NCBI RefSeq assembly: GCF_002078875.1
Contig: NC_034421.1
Coordinates: 4,279,076 to 4,343,075, forward strand
Direction: 5' to 3'
DNA: 64,000 nt
Origin: Numida meleagris
Taxonomy: Eukaryota; Chordata; Aves; Galliformes; Numididae
Shown: positions 1-14,200 of the stretch, piece after piece
Numbering within the stretch: position 1 is the stretch's first letter
Layout of the letters: the number at the start of each line of letters is the position of its first letter
Notes under the pieces: generated by a model
Database searches by the model: none
Seen by the model: the letters and a program-made list of their open reading frames with translations, nothing else
Told to the model about the DNA's origin: nothing
Position numbers and translations under genes: made by a program

Positions 1-2130
1 CTGCTCTAGAAGAGAAATGGTTGGTTTTGTAGCTAGGCTTGTATACCAAAATGAGCTTAATTGTACTGACGTGAGCTGAAACTTTGTATGCAAGTGTTTT
101 GTGACTTCTTCATGGCTTTGATCCAGAAAGAAGCAACAAAAAGCAGTTGCTATGGGTGGAAAGATCTGTTCTATGCCTTCTTCCTTTTGGTTTCTACTCA
201 GTCAAATGGTTTCTAGCATGGATACAACTCAGCCACTGCTTAAGGCTTACTTAGATGAAGTATAGGTGGTCAGCAGGACAAGAGAAATGGGCTTGCTTTC
301 AGTGATACTGTCACTGAAACAGTGATACAGCAATATTAGCATGCTCTTTGGCAAAATGGAGTTCTCACTGAGGGACTCATGCTGTGTCTTTCGTGGATTT
401 CTTTTATATTGCAAGGAGTCTTGTGACTCCATTTATTTTTAGCTGAGTTGAATGCTCGTCTGCCTTCGTGATGTGGCAGTTTTCATGTCATTCTGCATTA
501 CCCTTTCTTTTGAGGGATACAATGAAAAAGGTTATGCTTTAGCTTCTCTTAGAAACATGAAATTATTTGGTCTGCGACACTGGGATTTTCATTGAGTTGT
601 ACAAAAGTCAGGAAAAACAATGAAGTCTTCAGCAAATAATGAGATGCCGTCTGCTGAACGTACCAATTCTGCTTGAAATGAAATTAAATCTAGTATTTCT
701 GGAGTGGCTTAGAAGAGCAGCAGCAAAATTTGGTTTTATAGCTTCTCTGTCTCCAAGCCTAATATCTTTTTTCTTTTTTTAATATCATGGTTATTGCATC
801 TTGAGAGGCTTATTTCTCTTGCCTAGATGGCAAATCTTTTAATTTGAGGGTTTCGGTCTTCTTAAATATAATTTCTTAAGCAGACTGTTCCAGCTGTATT
901 GTTTTCCTAGCAGAGGACGTCATACCGTCATGCAGAAGTTGGTTTGGTAGCTTGGAGTCTTAATTCTGGAGCATAAGCAGTTTCAGGAATGGGTTTTAGT
1001 TTTCTGGGGACCTTGAATTCTATAAAGGACTGGCTTTGGAAACATGACAGAGAATACAGGAAAAAAACAAAGTCTAGAAATCCGTGTTGTGTTCTAAATG
1101 CAAAACTCTCAGTGCAAAGCATCTTGCAGGGTTCAGGAGGGCAGTTTGGTGTGGGGTGACAGGATTGGGTCTGAGCCTTGTGTTGAACAGCTTCCACAGC
1201 TCAGCACATTGAAATGCATCATGATCTGCATTCATCCGTATGTTTCCATGTGTCCTGACAGTAATAAATGTATGAACTGTAAGCACAGTAATACACTTCC
1301 GTACAGCTGTATTTACTGTTAATTTTCTTTTGCTGCTTTGGTGTATGAGGAGCTGCAAGATGAGCCTAAAGGTTTTTCTGGCTCAAAATGTAATACCTGT
1401 CTTTACTGGAAAAGCAATCGGTCTGTGAGCCAAGTGTGAAAATGGAGCAATGGTGGAAAGAGCGGTTTGTCATTCATCCTTAGTGTTCTACTGGTGTTGA
1501 AATCTGTTTAACATCAGTGACTAGCGTTTTTGAGAGCGCCTCTGATCAAAGATTCAGCACGAGTATTTGTACAACTGAGACCTGACGGTGTTCTCTGGAA
1601 ATGCTAGAGTATCATCAAGTAAAACCCGAGAAAATTGGCAGTATTTAATTCCTTTTCATTTTTTTTTATATGAAAGCTCTCTTGGGGTGCTTGGGTTAGG
1701 TTACAGTATAAAGAGCAAAAAATCCCCAGACAGCCTCAGCTCAAAAGGTCTTGTAGGTCACCTCTCATGATAAGGAAATGATGGCATTGGTTTGTGTTAC
1801 ATTATTCAAGTCATCTTTCCTCCGCACTGAAGCTCTTCGTTTCTGTGGAATTGGAGAAATGATCCGTATCCATTGGGCAGTGGGCTGTAAGTTGTGAATG
1901 GTAATCTCATCAAATGTGAAGTAGGACTCCACACCTGGGGTAATTCTGAAGCTCTTCGGCCTTTTAAGAGCTCAGGAAATCATCTGTGTATGATGGCTTT
2001 TCTTGGTCAGACTTTTTTATTACTTTTCTTACTGGGTTAACCCAAGGTGTAAGATGTGGTAAGAATCTCCCCAAGGGTAATTCACAGCTGATGTCATTTA
2101 TGTTCTTGATGGACTTGGTTTCTTTTTCAG
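1..2130 (+). other. WIPI2: WIPI2 intron upstream of the first visible exon
   Basis: AT-moderate sequence with no exon I can support. I looked for the WIPI2 N-terminal codons (QLLFANFNQDN-like) and did not find them, so they lie left of the window. Confidence 0.7.
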
Positions 2131-2213
2131 ATCCCTTGCAGTTGGCAGTAAATCAGGCTACAAATTCTTCTCTCTTTCTTCTGTGGACAAATTAGAGCAG
2201 ATCTATGAATGCA
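2131..2213 (+). CDS. WIPI2: WIPI2 coding exon (residues 25-53)
   Basis: The exon follows a pyrimidine tract ending in CAG and stops before GTGAGT. It completes Thr25 and encodes [13 protein letters not shown]..., blade 1 of the propeller. It ends one base into codon 53. Confidence 0.95.
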
Positions 2214-5200
2214 GTGAGTATCTTTTTTTTATTATTTGTATTTTTAATTCCATTGGCTGACTTCAGGAAGAATAAGACTGTTCCATTTTTTTCACAGGTT
2301 GTTTGAAAACAATGAGTGGAACCTTAAGTGTATGATGAAATAACACACAAATACAAAACGATTGATTGCTGTCAGGGTAAACCTGTGTCAGTGTTATACA
2401 TTTAAACTTGGGAGGTAGGCTGTGAAATTTGGTAACAGCCGAGATAACTTTGCTTTTCTAATTTTACGCCCAGTAGCCAGGTAACAGTATTTGGGTATGA
2501 AGAAAACTCTGCTTGTTCAGGAGCGTTTGGGGTCTTTATGCTGGCTCTTGGGGCAAGCAACCACTCTTATAGTTTTATCAAAAAATCCAAAGCCTTAGTT
2601 ATCTTTTTTTTTTAATCCTAATCTTTGCTGTGAAACACAATAGCTGCAGCTTTACTCTTTCAAAAGGCTGAATTATCTAAGTTCCAGTAACTTTTCGGTA
2701 CGGATCACAGTTATCTCACACGTGTGAGGTAAGATGGAGGTAGGCCTGGAGGAGAAGTGGTAACCCCTGCTTTGCCAACTTTCTTCCTCTCTTTCAGATT
2801 GTTATAAGGGTTTGCTTTGCAGGGGGTTGGACTCAGTGATCTCTAGAGATCCCTTCCAACCCCTACCGTTCTGTGATTCAGTGAATGCTGTGCACGAGCA
2901 ATCCTTGCTTTCTTGTAAGCCGCGTGCAGGCAGATAGTGCCAATAGCCATGATGTCAGCATGAACACAAGAATCCTAGTGTATCATGCTGCACAACAGGA
3001 TTGTCTTGGGACTCCATTCCCCAAGTGACCTGACCCTGTGTCATCGTAAATTTGGAAATGGTGTGTGATTCACATCGCCTATTATCTGCGGTTACGGCCC
3101 GCTTCGGTATACAGTCAATGGAAAGAAGTAATTGTGACGTTTAAATTAGGCACTTGTGGTCAGATGAATTGTGTTGCAGCTACATCTGCCTGCTTGAGTC
3201 ATGGTCTGGTTGTACTGGTTAATGGGTGACTTGAATTCCATTTTATGCTGTTGAAATTAGGTACCTGACTTCTGTAGTATGTTAGGCACTTACAGTATCT
3301 GGCCTGATACGACCCGAAGAGACTCAGTGAAGAGGACTCCTGTTACATGAGACACTGAATCAGCATACTGAGAGAGATTGAGCTGAACTTTGCAGAACTA
3401 TCTGAAGGTAGTCCTTGAAAGCAAAAGTACAGATAGGATAAAGTGCTTTATTCAGAATCTTGCAATGAAGCAGCTGGGATTAGAATTTAGACCTGCTGAT
3501 TCAAGTCCTGTCTTCAGACTGTTCTGGGCTGCCTGCGTTAGCTTAACCTTTCATATTAAAAATTTTCCTCTGTGACCATTAAGTCTGTAAATATGGAGGA
3601 CAGAATGCAGGATGGCTTTTAATAGAAAATCTGGTGGTTTGACCTGTGTTAGCCAGTCTGACTTGGCCTCTGCTCACACAGCACGCAATATCTGCTCATC
3701 TAAATATGGTTTTTTTATATGCAGTTAAATAGTTTTCTGTCTTGGGCTTGCCAACAGTACCTGTTTAAAACTGTAACCCCGGCATGGGGGTGGGTGGGCT
3801 TTTCTGGTACCTCCCTCCAGGAAGGGAAGGTATTTTGAGCCCTCTCCATCACACATGGCCCCTGCCTCCAGCTTAGTTTGTACATGGTTCTAAAGACTGT
3901 GTCATTTTTGGGTGAGCACCTCTCTCTCTTTGGGTGTTCTGCAAGTTCTTACGTAGATGTCTGAGGTAAATTACAGCATATATTCTGGCTGTCCCTTATT
4001 TGGTGGGACAACTGAGAAGAATGGGAGGCTTCTTTGTCCCCATTACTGACTTGACCGTGACTGTGCAGATCACCCAACTCCCTGCTCAGCTGATCCCTCT
4101 ATAAAAAATACGTATTGTACTGGAGGGTTCTCTAAGGCTTAATGAATGTTTAGAACTTCTTTATGCACCTGCATTAAAAATGGAATAAAAGCACATCTGA
4201 TCGTAATCTAGCTGGTTCTAACCAGCTCTTGTCTGTGCTGATGAAACTGTAATTCTGTTATGTATTTGCTTGTTCTTCACTGCTGATGCTTAAATCATTG
4301 GGCAGCTTGTTGTTTTTACTGTATTTTCAATCTGAGTTGCTGGTAGTACTCACTTGTATTCTCTCCTTTCCACTATACGAATAGGAAAAAAACCAAACTG
4401 ATTAACAGCATGGCTATAGGACTTAACTGGTTCTATGAAAAATGTGATTAATTCGGGTCAGCTGGATGTAGGATGTGCAGTATATCCCAGTACTTCTTCT
4501 GAGTGATTGCTCATTAGGAAGCATTAATGACTTGGCAGCTGTGAAGAGACTTTCATCGTTTCTTCCTGTTAGGAGAAGACAAAGGAACAGGGTGCATCCT
4601 GTATTTTTGAAGTGAATTTAGTTAAAGACTGTCACAAAGCTATCCTCTGGAATGGTTACTTGTATTATTGTATAGGAAGTCTCCTTGTGGTAACAATCTG
4701 AGAATGTTTGTACTTTTTAGGCACTTTCATTTTTGGAAGTTTGTTGTTTTGCTTTTTCCCCTCGCCCTGGCAGCTGGATTCCTGATGGCGTTCTTCCCAG
4801 CTGGCTAATCAGCATCAGCACAGGGTAGGACAGCGTTTCTTCATTTGATCTCTGCTGCTGTTCCTGCTCTGAAATACCAGTTCTCCTGCCTTCCTGGGAG
4901 CAAAACAAGTCCCAGCAGCTGCCTTAACACAGTTGCCCTTGGATGGGGAAAGAAGCTGAGTATTCCCTCCCCAGCCTCAAGGAGTGGGGGGCAGTCAGGT
5001 TGTGGTTTGTGCACCAGTCCTCCCTGGCTCTTCAGAAAGGATGCCATTATTGTGGAGGGCTCCGGGCTTGGATGAAAAGCTGATAACCTGCACTGTAAAA
5101 TAGTTGAAAGCCGTTTGTGTTACTTTTTCTGCATCTAGAAGTCTATGCATGTGGTTATTGAAGCGGATTTTTGTATTCATCTTTTTCATGCATTGCGTTG

Positions 5201-8200
5201 CGTGTGGCATCTGGAAAATGAAGAAGAATTCCTTGAAAACAAACTCGTTTCTAAAACGCATTATCCCTTTTGCAAAAGTGAGGAAATTGAATTTTCAAAG
5301 CCTCTGTGAACAGTTTTGTCTTCTCTGGAAAAATACCATCTTGCTTATTAGATTTGGATAAAAGTCAATTATGTTGCACGAGGACTGAAAATGCTCATTA
5401 TAAACCCCCTTCTTTTCTACAGGGAGGCTCTTGCTTTCTTGCTCTTGTTCTCATGTACAGAATTAAATATTTTCACTTCTTTTTCTTGAAATAACTGCCC
5501 GAGGAAAGCACTTTCAAAGCAGATATGTCACACAGTGATAGCATTGTAATGCACTGAGAATGTTAGAATGTATTTTTTTTCTTTCTCATGGAATTCCTGT
5601 CATTGGTGATGAGAACAGTGCCAATTGTTTGATAAGCCTTTCGCTCAAAACAGAGGCCTTCAGAAATAAGTTGGCTGTTTTGTTTCGTCTTCTGGCAGTT
5701 CTGTCATTTAAAACATGTTTAGCATTGACCTAATCCAGATTCCCATTTCTGAAACGTGTGGTCGTTTCCATGGATCAATGCCAGAGGCTCACGTCGCTTG
5801 TCTTGATTCCTTCCTGTAATGGAAGGGGAGATGCAGCCAGCAGCTGTGGGAGAGCTGCGGGACGGGGAGAACTCCTGCTTTTTCTTGACATGGAATAGCT
5901 TTTGATTCATTCTGCTTTAGTGTCAAAAGCATGTGTGCAGCTAGCTGTGTTTCAGAGCGCAGTTAATCTAGCACGGGAGCAGGCTGTCTTCTGTGACTGT
6001 CGAGTGCCCAAAGTGCCCCCATATTGTTTTGAAGTGTCTTTCTGTTGATTGCTTAAAAGCTGCTGTGAAGACTATGTCCAGTGGGTGCTTGAGTCAAAAC
6101 CTCATGAGAAGGAGAAAAAGAAGTGCCAGGGTAACTACGGGTGGGATTTGGACTCCTACCAGTTTGGTTTGGTACAGCAGATGCTCTGGAAGTACTTCTT
6201 TGCTGGAGATCTGGGGCTCTGCTCCGCTTTCATCCCCAGATTTTCAATGATAACTTGGGCTCCTCCTTTGTCTCCAAGTGCTCTCATAGTAGAACATGTG
6301 ACAAAATTAAAGAAGTTTTATGGCTATGCATGCATCCTGTGATTTGGGAATTCCTATATACATTGGTTTTAGGTAGTATCAGGTGAAAGGTGTTGTTTAT
6401 TTAAAAAAAAAAATAAATAAATCAGGGGCTAAAACAGTGTTAGGACAAATGAGTTTACGAGCTTCTTTGCATAATCTTTTTCTTTTCCTTTCATGGAGAA
6501 ATGTGCAGACATTGCATTAGAGGAAAGAGAACAACAACGAAAACACTTTTGCTTTCCTAGATTTCTGCAGAGAGAACAAAATCCTAAGTTTCTGGAATTT
6601 GACAACTTGATTTTTTTTGTCTCCTTGGGATTTTTTTTTCTGTTGGATCTTGTGCACAACTGGGAGCAGACGTTATTTTTTTCAAGCACGAACTTGCACT
6701 GTGCTTGGAGGGGGAAAAAAAGGTATTTATAAATGATATTCACCGTGTAGATTTTCTGCTTTAGAAACCTGCCCTTCATCCTACGTTAACTCAATCATTG
6801 TGCCCGAACGTCTGTGTTCTTAAACTGTATTATGTTGGACAGCATTTCCTCTTAGTGCACATCATTCTCCTTCCCTGAAATCTCCCTCTGTGTTTTGTTT
6901 CCCCTCCCTCGCTGTGGTTCCTCAGCTGACACTGAAGATGTGTGCATCGTGGAGAGGCTGTTCTCCAGCAGTCTGGTGGCCATAGTCAGCCTTAAAGCTC
7001 CGCGCAAGCTGAAAGTTTGTCACTTTAAGAAGGGGACAGAGATTTGCAACTACAGTTACTCCAACACCATCTTGGCTGTCAAACTCAATAGACAGGTGAG
7101 TAATAATTTTAGTGACAAGAAGAGGGCTTGCAGAGCTTATTCCAGCAGTTTCTCTGGTGGGTGGCTTTTCCTTTGGTGACAGAATTGCTATTTGAAATTT
7201 ATTTTTGTTTCCAACTGTAGCTTCCATGAAATGTGATGGCATATGAGTAACCCTATTTGGTTAAGAATTTCTGGTTCTGCGTTTATATATTTTGCTGGAA
7301 TGTCTTGAGCCGGCTGGTCTGACCTCATTGCTGACTCCGCTTGGAGCAGTGGGTTGGACTGGACACCTACCAGGGTCCCTTTCATGTTTAGCATCACAAG
7401 ATGATTCCAACTGAAAATACATGAGGACAGCAATTTCTACTCAGGCCAAAACATCAAGTTGTTTTTAATATTTTTTAAATACAGTTTGAATTCTTCAAAT
7501 GCTATCACTGATCTGGTGAAGTTTTTAAGTTAGGTGCTTGTAGTAGTAAGTCATTGGTAGGTTCTTCTGCAAATACTGTTTTCAGTCTTCAACCAGTTCA
7601 TTCAGAGTGGAGGAAATAGCATCTGAATGAGGAGATCTTCTTAGTGTCCATCTCTGTCCTCAAAATCAGGTGAGAGGCAATCAGATTCCTGCTTAAAATT
7701 GTAAGGGAAACAGTGACTGATTTTATTTCTGACACGGTGAGGTAGCATTAAGCGGGTACGGTCTTGTTAAACAGTTGTCCAGGTACAGTCACCAAAGGGC
7801 AAATGAGGCACTGAAGAAGCTAATTGTTTTTAAAGTACCTCACAAATGAGTATGAATAAGCAATAGGCGCTGTAAACGGGTTTTAAAAGTCTTATATATT
7901 TTTCTTTCTAGACAAAGCAGGAAGTGTGGCCCACATGTGAATTGGCCTCTAGAGGGAGGGAAATACACATGGGCAGGCAGAGAATAAGAATGAAGTAGGT
8001 GTAGATAAAGATTTCTGGCTTGCTGACTCAATCTAGCAGGGTAAATCATTTTCAGTTAAATCAGTTTACAGTGGCATGGTTGAGGGAAGTCAAGTATGCT
8101 GGTCAGTTCAGTGACTGAGAGTAGCATTGCTCTGTTGAAGTCTTGTCCAGCTGTACCTTGTATGTCTTCTGTCAGACTCGTGTCTTCCCATCAGGTCGGT

Positions 8201-11200
8201 ACAAACTTCTGAGCTGGAAGTTACCGACTGCATTTGGATGCTATTTTTTTTTTTTAGAATCAATAACTTCATATAAACTCTCTTTTCATATCACTTATCA
8301 CTGTGTAATCTGTCCCATGTCTAGAGGCTGATAGTATGTCTGGAAGAGTCTCTCTATATACACAATATACGAGACATGAAGGTATTACATACAATCAGGG
8401 AGACTCCACCCAATCCTGCAGGTAAGCGTGTTGTTAAACTACCTTGAACTGCCTCCTCTGTATTCTAGTCTCCTCATGCAGATGTGTTGGAATATTAGAA
8501 AGAAGCAATAGAGGTGCTTACCAGCTAGATCTCTCCAGCACTTGGTACAAATAAAAGCTATGTCTAGTTAATGCTTTAGGAGTTTCTTCTTCTATCAGTT
8601 AGCATAGCTCTGACAGTATTTCACTTTCTCTTAAACTTCATTAGTAATGATGTTAAACAGATGTTCTTGCAGATTGACTCTTGAGATTTCTGACCCTTGT
8701 TTTGCGTCTCTTGATACCTTGTTAGAATGATTTGAGTTGATGTGTGCAGGATTTGAGTGTGGAGTCAGAAAGCTTTGCCATTTAAGTTTTGGAATTTGTT
8801 TCTTTCTAACTCTGGCTTGTTGGTTTTGTTTTTCATTTTGTTGATTTTTATTTCTGAATACCTTTTAGGGTTGTGTGCTTTATCGATAAACAATGACAAC
8901 TGCTATCTGGCCTATCCAGGGAGTGCAACTATTGGAGAAGTACAGGTCTTTGACACCATCAATCTGGTAAGGGTCTTTGTGAAGGCTGTTTTCCTTTCTA
9001 AAGATGCAGTTTTTGGAAATGACTTGAATTGCTCAGAGAAGAATTACTGGACATTCAGGTCCAGCAGTATCATTTATACCTAGGCATTATAGAATGTCGA
9101 CAAAGGGAATTAAGACCACTGAGGAGAGTTGGGCAAATAGATGGAGTAGAAGTACAGTTACTTCTAGTAGAGTTGTCTTAAGTAGCTTTCTACTGCTTGT
9201 ATTCTCTATGCATATGCTTCAGTAGTTTTGTGTATTTTCACTCAGCAGTTACAGAAACAGTTATTGAAGTTGTTGTCCATAAATAAGGCTCATGTTTGCC
9301 TTGAATGCTCTTACACGCAAAGTTTTAAGCTGTGAACATGTAGCATTTAATGTCTGCTGTACTAAGCTTCTGTTTTATTGATTCACTCCTGCAGAGAGCT
9401 GCTAATATGATCCCAGCTCATGACAGTCCCTTGGCTGCTTTGGCTTTTGATGCAAGTGGTACTAAACTTGCCACTGCCTCAGAAAAGGTAAGGTGTCTTT
9501 TTATTGACTCGCCTGCAATGATAAACTTACGTGGTCTGAAACAAATCTCATTTTTAAGTGTGTGCAATTCTGTTGGCAAGTGCCAAAAAAGAAGGCCTAG
9601 AGTTATAACAACAAGTCCTGAGTTAAGAACTGTTAATTATAGTTGATGTAACTTCCAAGCTGTGAAGTGTTGGATAATAAGTTTATTTAAATAAGTGCTT
9701 TTTAATCTGGCTGTAATCAGGGCAGTCCTCTAAGCGTTTCTGCTGTTAGTGCAGGATACTTACTAGAAATCAAATCGTACTGCTTTGATGCTATCTTCCT
9801 AATGAAAACCACACGGTTAAGTCAGAAGAGAGAATTGTCTTGCCTGGTTTGGGCACATAATGACAAATGGTCTGTCTGAACTGTATAATTTCAAAAGCAT
9901 GAAGTCAGTATAAAGGTGTAACATGATTGCACCTGATAAAGGCAGAAGGAAATCCAGATGAGTATACTTATGAGTAATGTGGTGGTTTTCATGATCAAAT
10001 GTAATAAGAGGAGCTGTTCTTGATGCGCAGCTTGTACTCTACATTAGCAGCTCCCACCTTGTGTTTGAAGAATGGAGAAACAACATCCTACAAACAAGCT
10101 CCATAAATATTTCATGCTAGTATGTGGTGTGCATCAGCTGTGCTAAGTTAACAGCAAAATGGTTTGTTGTTCTTTGCTCACCAGAGCTAATATACAGTGT
10201 GAGAACATGAAATGATAATAAAAGATGACTTCTTTTCCTTCCCAGGGGACAGTGATAAGAGTGTTTTCCATTCCAGAGGGACAGAAACTCTTTGAATTCC
10301 GGCGGGGAGTGAAGAGGTAAAGCTTATCCAGGCTAGTTATCTGATGCTCGTTCTTTACAGTAGATCTCCAGTGTGCTCTGCAGTTGAGCTAGCTTCCCAG
10401 TTATTGCCTGTTGTCATATTCCTCCATCCCTGCCTGTATGCTTACCACATTTTCAGTTTGAATGTCTTCCAAATTCCCTCCGTAAGACTCGACTGTTCTA
10501 CAAATCAATCCTGTCAGAATTTTACTCCCTCTTGCGTTTTAAAAATTCATTGGCAAGGAAACTTGTTTCAAGTGGATCACAGCTTGTAAGATACAATATA
10601 TTCTTAAGGCAAATGGAAGCAATACATCTAATTTTCTCCGTCTCTTAAACCCTGCTTGTGCCGTGGCCATTGAAAGTCATTTTGACACTGTACCATAGTT
10701 TGTGGTGGTAGTAACTCCGTAGCTCTACAGTAGTTTACGTAGAGGTAAGACTGAGTGGTTCCTAGTTTGGGCCCCCCATATCTGGTATTTGTCAGAGTTA
10801 AATGTCATTGAAAATGTTATTAAGGGGACTCTTGCTTTTGAACAACTTCAAGAAGCTATTGGGGAATTCAGAATGCTTTACTATGCAAGTATTCTTTTTT
10901 TCTTATTATTTACAAAGCAGTGTTGACTGAGAAATCTCTTTAATTAAGCCAGTCACTTTGGGTACGTTGCAAGTCACCCGCAATCTCTGACAGAAGAAAA
11001 GGAGCATGTGATTTTACTGTACAGCCACACTTCCTTCTGGCTGTGGCAGTGCATCTCATGTGAAAGCTATGGAGCTTCTTAGTGGTGAATGTACAGAAAG
11101 ACTCCTACCTGCCAGCGTGGAGAAGAAATATTCTCATTTAAGTCAATTCCCATGAGTCACTTAGCACTAGCTTTTTCCTATACCAGATGCTGTTGCATTA

Positions 11201-14200
11201 GAATGTCAAAAATAATGCCGTGGTGTTTTTTCCTTTGTATGTCTTCCCACTAGGTGCGTGAGCATCTGTTCATTGGCTTTCAGCATGGATGGCATGTTTC
11301 TGTCTGCATCCAGTAACACAGAGACAGTGCACATCTTCAAACTTGAGACTGTGAAAGAAAAGTAAGTTTCAGAGGTGCCCTAGACTTCTCAAGAAAATAA
11401 AACAGGATGAGCTCTTCCAAGAGTGAACAGACCTCATTTGAACAGCCCTGTAAAGTAAAGGGGATGGCAAATCAGTTATGAATCAGCAGCTGTACCTGAT
11501 CTACATACTGTTCTTGTAATTAATAGGATAAGTATTGCTGCCAAAGAGGAATTGGGCATCCTTGGCAGAGGAATGTGAGGGTGATTTGTTTTTATTTACG
11601 TTTCTTTCACCTCTGACATCCATAAGGATAGCTCTGTCTCAGCAGTACCTTCCAGCTGCCTTCATGATTCTGAAAGGTGCCATGCTGTAAAATGCTCCTG
11701 TTAACGATTTGAGAAGACAGTCTTATTTGTATCTTTTGTTGGAGGCAGTGGTTTGGTTATTGATTAAACAGGTGAATAATATCTTGAAGTGTAGTGCTTT
11801 ACTTTTGTATAACAACCGTTATGAAATGCAGCTGTATAAACAGCAGTATCAATTTACAATAGAACATGCTTTAGCAACAGGCCCAGGGTATTAGAGGACA
11901 TACTGTGCCCTGCAGTGTAAATTGAGTGCGTTGAGTTCTCAAGGCTGTCAGTAATCTCAGAAGAAAAACAAGTAACTGCTTAATCTCTTTCAAGATGAAA
12001 AGAGATTCTGAAATGTTGACGCACCTATTTCCCCGACTTGAAGTCAAAGTTGGACACATCTTTCTCGTTTCTTCCAAATCTTAGACCTCAGGAAGAGCCT
12101 ACAACTTGGACGGGTTACTTTGGAAAAGTGCTGATGGCCTCAACAAGCTATCTGCCCTCTCAAGTAACAGAAATGTTCAACCAGGGTAGAGCCTTTGCTA
12201 CGGTCCGCCTGCCGTTCTGTGGGCACAAAAATATCTGTGCACTTGCCACGTGAGTAAAGAAATGGAGCTTGCATTCATCACCCACTGGGTTGCCACAGAG
12301 AGCTACGAAAAAGCAGACACTGTAGGGTATGCTTCATCTCCAGCAGAGTAGGTAGTACACAGAGGAATGGATCACTGCAGTGCTTTCAAGGCCTCTTCTG
12401 GTTTAGGAGCTGTGTGTTGGAGCTAATGTCTCATGGTCCTGTGAGAGACAGAAGGACAATATTTGGATAAGCAACAGACTATTTAAGTGTTGTTTAAAGA
12501 TGTCTTTTAATTCTGAAAGAGGTCTGTTGAGAACAGATCCGTGGGCTTAAGGCATTTACTTTGCAGCAAAGTAAAGCAATTTGGACTAACGGTTAAAGAA
12601 GTCCTTGAAAGCAAGTCCATGTTATTCTTGTCTCTAAAGCAGCATAGCGTTCATTAGAGTTAATTTTGAGAACTAAATAGATTTTTTTTTTGTCTCCAAA
12701 GGCAGGACCCATTTGGCACATCTACCAAAGCAATAAGCTGAACAGCAATAAACTTTATTTTATGGGGATTCTGTAGTTTGTATGCTTAATTTGCTTCATG
12801 CCTGTGTTTGTCTCCTCTGATCTCAAAGCACCCTTTAAGCAGTAATTAAACTTTGCAACACTTCTGAAGTAAGTAAATACTTCTCCAGAGACAAATGCTC
12901 TAACCTGTTGCCCAAAGCTGATGACAGGGTGGTAACTTCTCAGTTTGCTTTCCTGGGTTATGTACAAATTGCTTGATTCCCAGGGCATCCTGTTAGCCCC
13001 ACGGAGCGGTTATGCCTTATTTTTGCACAGTTGTTTCCTAGGTGTTCTGTGTGTGCAACTGTTAGCAATACTGCATATCTAGTAGAAGCAAGTGTGGAAA
13101 ATAACGGCTTAAAATCACAGGAGAAGAGGAGAGGGTGCTGATATGAAACTCGAGCTCTTATTAATCTCCTCTGAACCTTCCTAGAATTCAGAAGATCCCT
13201 CGTTTATTGGTGGGAGCTGCTGATGGGTATCTCTACATGTACAACCTAGACCCCCAGGAAGGAGGAGAGTGCACACTAATGAAGCAGCACAAGTAAGTTC
13301 ACATCAGTGGAGGACTACTGCCTTTTCTTTCTTCACAAAATTCAGTTTGTTCTTAAACTTAGTTCCATGCTGCAGAGGTCTAACTTAGAACAGCTCTTTT
13401 TTGTTTTAAACCAGCTTTTTATCAGACCTCTGACACAAATGTGTAACTTCAGAATCCCCTTGTGCCATCCTTCCTAGGATCTTCTACACTAAGCACCGCT
13501 TTACCAGCAGAAACTTAACACTGTCCAATTGCACTGAAGAATCAATTGCTGTTAGCTGTGTGATCCAATTTCCTCTTTCCCTGCAGTTTGAGTTAAGTTA
13601 CTTTGACAAGAACCTGAAACATCTGACACCATTCTCTTCATCAATAAATCAAGTAGCTACAGAAATGAGAAAGCGTTACTCTATAGAGGGAAATCTGGCC
13701 TATGCAGTTTTATCTGTATTCTTTCTCTAGGTTGTCCTTATTAAAATTCTTTGCATGTAGACCAGCCAAATACTGTTTTGTAGCAGTACTGTAGAATTCT
13801 TAAGGAAGCATGACAAGGCCTTGTTGTTTTTTCTATGATTCGAAGGGAACAGATAGGGTAATGTAATTGCTTTACTTGCATGATCAGTCATAAAATTAAA
13901 TCATGACGGGATGCTATGGTTTTACATATCCCTTGCATTATGACAGAAGCACATGGAATTGGAAATGATAACTGCCATCCCTGAAGAGACCACATCCTTC
14001 CTGTTAGGTTCTTGTGTATCTAATGAGACATTCTTGTGTAGCTGTCAGCTAAAGCTGTCTTACGTCTAGGCAGATCACCTCTCCAACTAATGTTTCTCTT
14101 CTTGGTAGGCTGGATGGCAGCATGGAGCCAGCCAACGAGATCCTAGAGTCTGCGTCCCACGACCGGCCCTTGGTAGCGCAGACATACAGTGCCGCTGTGT